Source: Streptosporangiaceae bacterium (GTDB lineage Bacteria; Actinomycetota; Actinomycetes; Streptosporangiales; Streptosporangiaceae). Taken from it: DNA of 9,977 nt. The notes below the pieces were generated by a model, which saw nothing but the letters and a program-made list of their open reading frames with translations, did no database searches and was not told where the DNA came from. The stretch covers positions 1 to 9,977 of the forward strand of contig JASIGS010000660.1 of NCBI GenBank assembly GCA_030052355.1, read 5' to 3'. Every line of letters starts with the position of its first letter. Positions within the stretch are counted from its first letter, which is position 1. The position numbers and the translations under genes were made by a program. This document shows positions 5,153-9,977 of this stretch, piece after piece.

Positions 5153-6171
5153 CTGACCTGGATAACGACCGGCTGGTGTGGATGTACCGGCAGATGCTGC
5201 GGGTCAGGGAGTTCGAGGAACGCGTCAAGCGTTCGTTCGAGGACCACCCGGGCGTGATCCGCGGCCACACGCATCTCGCCGACGGCGCCGAGGCGTCGAT
5301 CGTCGGCTCGCTGGCTGCGCTGCGCAAAGGCGATCAGTTGCTGACCACCTACCGCTGTCACGGTTACCCGATCGTGCTCGGCACCGACCCCAAGGCGATC
5401 ATGGCTGAGATCTACGGCAGGGCCGACGGGCTGTGCGGCGGCTACGGCGGCTCGATGCACCTGTGCGACCCGGGACGCGGCTTCCTCGGCACCTCGGGAA
5501 TCGTCGGCCAGGGCATACCGCAGGCGACCGGCGCGGCGTACGCGGCCCAGATCCGGGGCCAGGGCCAGGTCGTGTTGTGCTTCTTCGGCGACGGTGCCGC
5601 CAAGCAGGGCGCGTTCGCCGAGTCCCTGAACATCGGCTCGCTGTGGAAGCTGCCGATCGTCTACGTGATGGAGAACAACTCCTACAACGTTGTCACCCGC
5701 TCCGACCAGGAAGACGCGAACGCGGCGGCCGGCGAGCCGCTGTCGGTGAAGGCGAAGGCGTTCAGCATGCCCGGGGTGACGGTCGACGGCGGGGACCCGG
5801 TCGCGGTGCACGACACGGTGGGCGACGCGGTCGCGCGCGCCAGGGCGGGTGATGGCCCCACACTGGTCGAGTCGCTGGTCTACCGGCTCAGCGCGCACGG
5901 CAACATCATTGCCCCGCCGGGCGTGCCGCTGCACTTCCCCGAGCACGAGGCCATCGAGGTGTTCGGCAATCTCGATGAGTACGAAGCGGCCAAGCGGAAC
6001 GACCCGGTGCCGCGGATGCGCGGCCGGCTCGTCACCGGCGGCGTGCTCACGCCGGCCGAAGCCGACCAGCTCGCCGCGGAAGTGCGCGCCGAGATGCAGG
6101 CGGCCGTGGACTTCGCGCTCGCCAGCCCGTACCCGGCGGCCCAGGCCGCGCTCAGCTACGTCTACGCGTGA
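5149..6171 (+). CDS. Thiamine-diphosphate dehydrogenase E1 component, alpha subunit
   Basis: 340 residues, typical for the 2-oxoacid (pyruvate, acetoin, branched-chain) dehydrogenase E1-alpha family (PF00676). Seen in order: TYRCHGY (67-73), GGYGGSMHL (97-105), GFLGTSGIVGQGIP (111-124), and the ThDP/Mg signature from GDG (147-149) through QG-x-F-x-ES-LN to LPIVYVMENN (168-177). It should decarboxylate a 2-oxoacid or cleave an alpha-hydroxyketone with the beta subunit. AAAGGAG (5137-5143) is 5 nt before the ATG, which overlaps the isomerase stop; the E1-beta ATG follows 7 nt after this stop. The segment after YRLSAHG (245-251) is unusual: the common SxxDxxxYR pattern is replaced by NIIAPPGVPLHFPEHE, so substrate specificity may differ from pyruvate or acetoin enzymes. 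No E2 or E3 gene is in the window. Family call is sure, substrate unknown. Confidence 0.9.
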   Translation: MTDLDNDRLVWMYRQMLRVREFEERVKRSFEDHPGVIRGHTHLADGAEASIVGSLAALRKGDQLLTTYRCHGYPIVLGTDPKAIMAEIYGRADGLCGGYGGSMHLCDPGRGFLGTSGIVGQGIPQATGAAYAAQIRGQGQVVLCFFGDGAAKQGAFAESLNIGSLWKLPIVYVMENNSYNVVTRSDQEDANAAAGEPLSVKAKAFSMPGVTVDGGDPVAVHDTVGDAVARARAGDGPTLVESLVYRLSAHGNIIAPPGVPLHFPEHEAIEVFGNLDEYEAAKRNDPVPRMRGRLVTGGVLTPAEADQLAAEVRAEMQAAVDFALASPYPAAQAALSYVYA

Positions 6172-6178
6172 GGGAGTC

Positions 6179-7162
6179 ATGGCTAGGGAGCTTCCGTACA
6201 TCGCCGCGATCAACGAGGCGATCCACCTGGAGATGACACGCGACGACAGCGTTCTCTACTACGGGCAGAACATCGCGACCACCGACAACGACGAGTTCGT
6301 CAAGGCCTTCGGCCGTGACCGGGTGCGGGTGACGCCGATCTCGGAGACCGCGGAGATCGGCATGGCCGTCGGCGCGGCGCTGGCCGGGTTCCGGCCGGTC
6401 GTGGAGCTGTACATGGCCGAGTTCATGCTCGTCGCGATGGACCAGGTCGTGAACGAGGCGCCGCGGATGCGGTACATGAGCGGCGGCCAGGTCAAGGTGC
6501 CGCTGGTGCTCAAGGCCGGCTACGGGTTCACGGCCGGCTGGTCGGGCCAGCACACGGGTTCCATCTATGGCATGTTCACCGGAGTGCCGGGGCTGAAGGT
6601 CGCGCTGCCCGCGACGCCAGCAGACGCCAAGGGCCTGATGGCGACCGCGATCAGGGACGACAACCCGGTGTGCTTCTTCCACCATTACCTGCTGACGCTC
6701 GAGCCGGGCGAGGTGCCCGAGGGCGAGTACCTGGTGCCGTTCGGCCAGGCCGCGGTCCGTCGCAGCGGCGCCGACGTGACGCTCGTCGCCACCGGCTGGA
6801 TGGTCGGCAAGGCGCTCGTGGCGGCGGAGGCGCTAGCCGCCGAGGGCATCGAGGCTGAGGTCATCGACCCGCGCACGGTGCAGCCGCTGGACCTCGAGAC
6901 CATCCTCGGCTCGGTGGCCAAGACCGGGCACGTGGTGCTCGTCGACCAGGCCACCCGGCACGGGTCGGTTTCCGCGCTCATCGCCGCGGACATCGCCGAA
7001 CACGGCTTTCCCTCGCTGCGGGCGCCGATCACTCAGGTGACGGCGCTCGACGCGACGGTGCCCTACAGCGAGCCGATGGAGGCGTACGTGTTGCCAGACG
7101 AGGCGAAGATCGCGGGAGCGGTGCGTGGGCTGCTCGGCACGGCACCGGTCGTCGCGGGCTGA
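6179..7162 (+). CDS. Thiamine-diphosphate dehydrogenase E1 component, beta subunit
   Basis: 327 residues, the usual length of E1-beta (PF02779 pyrimidine-binding domain followed by PF02780). Visible landmarks: TPISETAEIGMAVGAALAG (52-70), ELYMAEFMLVAMDQVVNEAPRMRYMSGGQ (76-104, partly quoted from the family pattern), SGQHTGSIYG (122-131), GVPGLKVALPATPADAKGL (135-153) and VIDPRTVQPLD (228-238). It completes the alpha2-beta2 ThDP enzyme with the preceding gene. The start is the ATG at 6179 after GAGG with a 5-nt spacer; the longer open frame reaching back to 5849 overlaps E1-alpha and is not used. Deviations from pyruvate-type E1-beta are QHTGSIYG where QHSQ-x-E is usual and FFHHYLL where an Eh-x-x-L pattern is usual, in line with a divergent substrate. 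Confidence 0.9.
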   Translation: MARELPYIAAINEAIHLEMTRDDSVLYYGQNIATTDNDEFVKAFGRDRVRVTPISETAEIGMAVGAALAGFRPVVELYMAEFMLVAMDQVVNEAPRMRYMSGGQVKVPLVLKAGYGFTAGWSGQHTGSIYGMFTGVPGLKVALPATPADAKGLMATAIRDDNPVCFFHHYLLTLEPGEVPEGEYLVPFGQAAVRRSGADVTLVATGWMVGKALVAAEALAAEGIEAEVIDPRTVQPLDLETILGSVAKTGHVVLVDQATRHGSVSALIAADIAEHGFPSLRAPITQVTALDATVPYSEPMEAYVLPDEAKIAGAVRGLLGTAPVVAG

Positions 7163-7220
7163 TGTGCTGGCGCACCGGTCCCCCATCGGAATTTGGCTTG
7201 CCGCCACGGTGAATCAGACC

Positions 7221-7249
7221 TTGCGCCTGTGTCAGCCGACATCTAGCAT
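7221..7249 (+). promoter_or_regulatory. Possible promoter of the ABC transporter operon
   Basis: TTGCGC (7221-7226) and TAGCAT (7244-7249) have an ideal 17-nt spacer; TAGCAT fits the TAnnnT -10. The start would be near 7256, leaving a leader of about 145 nt that contains the inverted repeat and stem-loop below. Confidence 0.4.
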
Positions 7250-7270
7250 CCGAGGCAACTTGCCACCCTT

Positions 7271-7289
7271 GTGACCTTAAAAATGTCAC
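7271..7289. promoter_or_regulatory. Inverted repeat GTGAC-N9-GTCAC, candidate operator
   Basis: Perfect 5-bp arms around an AT-rich centre (CTTAAAAAT) in otherwise GC-rich DNA, just downstream of the proposed transcription start. The right arm lies in AATGTCACGTA, which resembles the palindrome at 4069-4079. A bound regulator here would block transcription of the transporter genes. Confidence 0.4.
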
Positions 7290-7306
7290 GTACTCGCTTT
7301 TCGCGC

Positions 7307-7334
7307 GTCGGCGCCTAAGCCCCATGGCGACGAC
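7307..7334 (+). other. Leader stem-loop before the transporter genes
   Basis: GTCGGCGCC (7307-7315) pairs with GGCGACGAC (7326-7334) at 8 of 9 positions around a 10-nt loop. It ends 65 nt before the start codon. It may be an mRNA structure; no T-run makes it a terminator, and GC-rich DNA yields such stems by chance. Confidence 0.25.
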
Positions 7335-7388
7335 AGGACGGGCGGGGGCCGTGTCACCTAAGTACGAAGGGGCGCAGTTGACACCACC

Positions 7389-7394
7389 AGGAGG
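7389..7394 (+). promoter_or_regulatory. Ribosome binding site of the substrate-binding protein gene
   Basis: AGGAGG with a 5-nt spacer selects the ATG at 7400. The GTG at 7394, two codons upstream in frame, overlaps the site itself and is not used. Confidence 0.75.
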
Positions 7395-7399
7395 TGGGA

Positions 7400-8764
7400 A
7401 TGCGGGCACACTTGTCCCGCGCGCGGGCCTTGGTGGCTCTCGCCGGGGTAATCGGACTTGTCACCGCAGCCGGATGTGGCAGCAGCACGACCACGACCAC
7501 GCCGTCTACAACCAGCACTAGCAGTCCGCCGGCGAGCACGACGGTCAAGACCTCGGACTGCGGCACCAATCCCGGCGTGGTGGCCACCGGCACGCCGATA
7601 CCGCTCGGCGTCATCGTCACCAACCAGTCGGGCACGTCGTTCACCGACATCTCGAATATGGCCAACGCGTACTTCACCTGCGTCAACGACAACGGCGGCA
7701 TCAAGGGCCACCCGATCAAGTACTACATCGAGACAGAGCAGAGCAACCCGACGCAGATCGCGTCCGAGGCCAAGCTATTGGTCGACACCGATCACGTGGT
7801 CGGGATCGTCGGCAACACCAGCATCATCGAGTGCGCGGTCGACTCCTCGTACTGGGCGAAGCTCGGGTACTACATCATCGACTCGGGCATAGCGTCCGAG
7901 TGCTGGTCGACGCCGAACAGCGCGGCGGTCAACATGGGGCCTCGGTACAGCTCCGACGGCGCCGTGCAGTACGCGCTCGCGCAACACGTCAGCAAGATCG
8001 TCTTCGACCAGTCCAACGTCCCGGGCACCACGTACATCGCTGACGGCCCGAACGCCCTGGCCGCTGCCGCGCACGTGCCGATCACGGATCTCACCGAGGA
8101 CGTCCCGATCACCGACGCCGACGCGATAGCGATCAAGGAAGTCGACGACGCCGGACCGAATGGCGCGGTCGTCCTCAACTTCACCCCGCCGGATGCGCTG
8201 GTCATCCTGCAGGCCGCGCAAAAGCTGGGCCTGGAGGACAAGGTCAAGTTGTGGGGCTGCTCGACGCCGTGCAACACCGACTTCCTCGCCACCTCGCTCG
8301 GCTCGAAGTGGAACAGCAAGCTGTTCGTGAACGCTGAGCTCACTCCGCCCGACGACACAAACACGCCGACGATGAACCTCTACAAGGCCATCTACGAGCA
8401 GTACGGCAAGAAGACCGTCACCGGCGGCATCGGCGCGTTCAGCGAGATGGGCTTCACCGAGGCCGAGATCGCGGTGCACGCGCTTGAGGGCATCACCGGT
8501 GCGTACACGGTCGCGAGCGTCAGCGCGGCGTTCAAGGGGGTGACGAACTTCAACACCGGGATGCTCTGTCAGCTGTGGACCTACGGCGACTACTCGATGC
8601 ACATCCCGAACAACGAGGACTACACGGTCACGCCCGACAACGGCAAGATGGTGACAGCCCAGGGCTGCACAGCCATCTCGTCGATCGACCCGCAGATCGC
8701 CGCCTACCGCAAGGCGGCGGGCACGGCGGCGCTCGCGCCGGCGCTTTCCAGCCCGCCGGGGTGA
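7400..8764 (+). CDS. LIV/HAAT-type ABC transporter substrate-binding lipoprotein
   Basis: 454 residues. An N-terminal signal (positively charged MRAHLSRARA, hydrophobic LVALAGVIGLVTA) ends in a lipobox-like AAGC with C26 as the lipidation site, then a Thr/Ser/Pro-rich linker (28-50) tethers the domain outside the membrane. Residues about 64-430 are a type I periplasmic-binding fold (PF13458): IPLGVIV, NDNGGIKGHPIKYYIE, ASEAKLLVDTDHVVGIVG and SEMGFTEAEIAVHAL fit the branched-chain amino acid/amide-binding group. The ligand cannot be deduced; this family also binds amides, urea and aromatic or aliphatic carboxylates. Eight further cysteines (C54, C94, C145, C168, C287, C291, C390, C423) could form four disulfides. 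The LivH and LivM permease genes follow, so this is the binding protein of that importer. Confidence 0.92.
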   Translation: MRAHLSRARALVALAGVIGLVTAAGCGSSTTTTTPSTTSTSSPPASTTVKTSDCGTNPGVVATGTPIPLGVIVTNQSGTSFTDISNMANAYFTCVNDNGGIKGHPIKYYIETEQSNPTQIASEAKLLVDTDHVVGIVGNTSIIECAVDSSYWAKLGYYIIDSGIASECWSTPNSAAVNMGPRYSSDGAVQYALAQHVSKIVFDQSNVPGTTYIADGPNALAAAAHVPITDLTEDVPITDADAIAIKEVDDAGPNGAVVLNFTPPDALVILQAAQKLGLEDKVKLWGCSTPCNTDFLATSLGSKWNSKLFVNAELTPPDDTNTPTMNLYKAIYEQYGKKTVTGGIGAFSEMGFTEAEIAVHALEGITGAYTVASVSAAFKGVTNFNTGMLCQLWTYGDYSMHIPNNEDYTVTPDNGKMVTAQGCTAISSIDPQIAAYRKAAGTAALAPALSSPPG

Positions 8765-8848
8765 CCCGACGATTAGCTGAAATGACGACAACCAGAACAC
8801 AGTGAGGCTGGCCAGATGAAGCGATCAGGGCGCCCGGGGTAGGCGGCG
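8765..8848 (+). other. 84-nt gap between binding protein and LivH
   Basis: No terminator is visible. It holds an 8-codon ORF (ATG 8816 to TAG 8842, MKRSGRPG) that lies in frame with and just upstream of livH. Confidence 0.4.
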
Positions 8849-9742
8849 GTGCCGAGCTGGCAGGACTTCGAGCCGTTCATCGTGAGCGGCCTCGCCCTCG
8901 GCGGGGTGTACGCGCTCTCAGGTGTAGGCATGGTCGTCCTCTACCAGGCCACCGGCGTGGTGTACCTGGCGTTTGGTGCCGTCGGCGCCATGGGCGCCCT
9001 GATCGCATGGTCCGTGAGCCCGTCGGGCAACCTCAGCTGGATCGGATGGCTGGTGTGCATCGCTTTCAGCGGCGCCGTGACCCTCGGTTACGGCCTGGTG
9101 TTCGGCCCGCTGCTGGCTAAACGAGAACCTCTGGTCAAGGCGACGGCCACGCTCGGGCTGCTGCTCGTGCTGTTCGGCGTCATGGACCTGCTCTGGACCT
9201 CGAACGGCGGCGAAGTGCGCTCGATCAGCCTTCCCACCGACACGAGCGGCTTCACGATCGCCGGCATCCAGGTGACCTGGACCCAGGTGATCGGGCTCGC
9301 CGTGGGCGTCGTGATCGCGGTCGCGACCGGCATCTTCTTGCGCTATACCAAACTCGGCACCGCTATGCGGGCGATGGCCAACGACCGGGAGATCACCGCG
9401 ACGCTCGGCGTGCCGGTGCGCCGGGTCGAGGCCGCGGCGTGGCTGGGCTGTGGTCTCCTGGCCGGTGTGGCCGGGATTCTGCTTGCGGACATGGTCGCGC
9501 TCGACGCCACGACGCTGACGTTCCTGGTGATCTCGTCGCTCGCCGCCGCGCTGATCGCCAGGCTGCGCTCGATCGCGATCACCTTTGCAGCCGCGATCCT
9601 CGTCGGGCTCGTCCAGAACCTGCTCGTCCCGATCCCGTCGCTAACGAACTACAACGACATGACGCCGTTCGTGCTTGCCGCGCTGGCGCTGCTCGTGCTC
9701 TCGCGCGGCCAGGTGCTCTCACGTTCCCGCGAGGAAACCTAG
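8849..9742 (+). CDS. livH: LIV-type ABC transporter permease LivH
   Basis: 297 residues, the usual length of LivH (BPD_transp_2, PF02653). The N-terminus FIVSGLALGGVYALSGVGM (10-28) is the family's opening segment, followed by ATGVVYLAFGAVGAMGALIAW (34-54, first part given). About eight hydrophobic membrane segments follow. The cytoplasmic coupling loop is GTAMRAMANDREITATLGVP (170-189), leading into AAAWLGCGLLAGVAGIL. It forms the inner-membrane channel with LivM and should be energised by LivG/LivF ATPases expected to the right of the window. The start is the GTG at 8849 because an in-frame TAG lies at 8840-8842; the ribosome binding site is weak (GGGGTAGG). Its stop shares a G with the next start. 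Confidence 0.9.
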   Translation: MPSWQDFEPFIVSGLALGGVYALSGVGMVVLYQATGVVYLAFGAVGAMGALIAWSVSPSGNLSWIGWLVCIAFSGAVTLGYGLVFGPLLAKREPLVKATATLGLLLVLFGVMDLLWTSNGGEVRSISLPTDTSGFTIAGIQVTWTQVIGLAVGVVIAVATGIFLRYTKLGTAMRAMANDREITATLGVPVRRVEAAAWLGCGLLAGVAGILLADMVALDATTLTFLVISSLAAALIARLRSIAITFAAAILVGLVQNLLVPIPSLTNYNDMTPFVLAALALLVLSRGQVLSRSREET

Positions 9743-9977
9743 TGCTGGACACCGCCAAGACGACGGCAAGTACCGGGCAGCGCGTTCCGCTGCGCAGGCC
9801 GAGCACCGGCACGCTCGTGCGCGCGGTCGTCATCACCGTGCTCGTGCTGTTCGCGTTGCTCGCCCTGCCGCAGCTGATCAGCCTCTACTACGTCGACACG
9901 ATGACCGAGGTGGCGATCTACGCCGTCGTCGCGCTCGGCCTCGGCGTGCTCGTCGGCCGGGTCGGCCTGGTCTCACT
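9742..9977 (+). CDS. livM: LIV-type ABC transporter permease LivM, 5' part
   Basis: An open frame of 78 codons from GTG 9742 to the window edge, too incomplete to be scored as a closed ORF. After a polar N-terminus (LDTAKTTASTGQRVPLRRPS) comes a membrane segment (VVITVLVLFALLALPQLI), then YYVDTMTEVAIYAVVALGLG and VLVGRVGLVS, the characteristic LivM opening in which a second membrane helix leads into G-x-x-GL-x-S. GAGGA (9731-9735) is 6 nt upstream, and the start overlaps the LivH stop by one base (TAGTG), so the two permeases are translationally linked. Confidence 0.88.
   Translation, partial: MLDTAKTTASTGQRVPLRRPSTGTLVRAVVITVLVLFALLALPQLISLYYVDTMTEVAIYAVVALGLGVLVGRVGLVS

Larger units (their letters stand above)
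7163..7399 (+). other. 237-nt intergenic region before the transporter genes
   Basis: It contains a possible promoter (7221-7249), an inverted repeat (7271-7289), an AT-rich run (7276-7284), a stem-loop (7307-7334) and a strong ribosome binding site. No T-tailed hairpin follows the E1-beta stop, so read-through from the E1 operon is possible. No coding or RNA gene was found. Confidence 0.6.

Noticed and set aside
5020..6213. Minus-strand open frame (397 codons) opposite E1-alpha
   Set aside because: Composition is Arg/Val/Asp/Gly-rich with no motif, and the opposite strand encodes an unmistakable ThDP enzyme.
7164..7175. Terminator hairpin after E1-beta (GTGC-TGGC-GCAC)
   Set aside because: A 4-bp stem without a T-run is too weak to call.
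7378..7383. TTGACA as a -35 element for the transporter operon
   Set aside because: It lies only 16 nt before the start codon, overlapping the ribosome binding region, leaving no room for a -10.
7775..8800. Minus-strand open frame (341 codons) opposite the substrate-binding protein
   Set aside because: Shadow frame; Arg/Val/Asp-rich without motifs, while the plus strand has a signal peptide and binding-protein fold.

Overview
The window is GC-rich, densely coding actinobacterial chromosomal DNA. The signs are strong third-position G/C bias with long antisense shadow frames, GTG starts, a leaderless-looking start, almost no TTA codons, and a lipoprotein with a Ser/Thr-rich linker. I cannot name a genus. 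There are no RNA genes, transposases, CRISPR arrays or attachment sites.

Left half, minus strand (4015 down to 1). A PucR/CdaR-family regulator (2537-4015) overlaps by ATGA a YitJ-type fusion of homocysteine S-methyltransferase with a methylenetetrahydrofolate-reductase-like domain (663-2540). After a 189-nt gap comes a cysteine-rich MetV-like protein (MTHFR C-terminal domain family), cut by the window edge (1-473). All three belong to, or regulate, one-carbon/methyl metabolism.

Right half, plus strand (4274 to the end). A TIM-barrel sugar-phosphate isomerase/epimerase-like gene (4274-5152) overlaps by ATGA an E1-alpha subunit of a thiamine-diphosphate 2-oxoacid dehydrogenase (5149-6171), followed by E1-beta (6179-7162). 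After a 237-nt regulatory gap comes a LIV-type (HAAT) ABC importer: substrate-binding lipoprotein (7400-8764), LivH permease (8849-9742) and the start of LivM (9742 onward). The 258-nt divergent region 4016-4273 separates the two halves. A reasonable but unproven reading is that the importer brings in a carboxylate or polyol-derived substrate, the isomerase and E1 pair process it, and the minus-strand genes handle a one-carbon or methyl group under control of the PucR-family regulator.

Two things stand out. First, each of the three minus-strand genes carries, in frame, a pair of tandem 30- or 36-bp units of one GC-rich hairpin-forming repeat (core CCCGGGGGACGACCCCC on the plus strand). All six units have the same orientation and reading frame and add a Gly/Ser-rich peptide (GGSS-). 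One pair interrupts a conserved motif of the methyltransferase barrel. This looks like a dispersed protein-embedded palindromic element. Second, the reductase half of the fusion lacks the residues corresponding to E. coli MetF Glu28, Asp120 and Gln183, while the methyltransferase half keeps its zinc cysteines. The reductase half may therefore be non-canonical, possibly in connection with the MetV-like partner.
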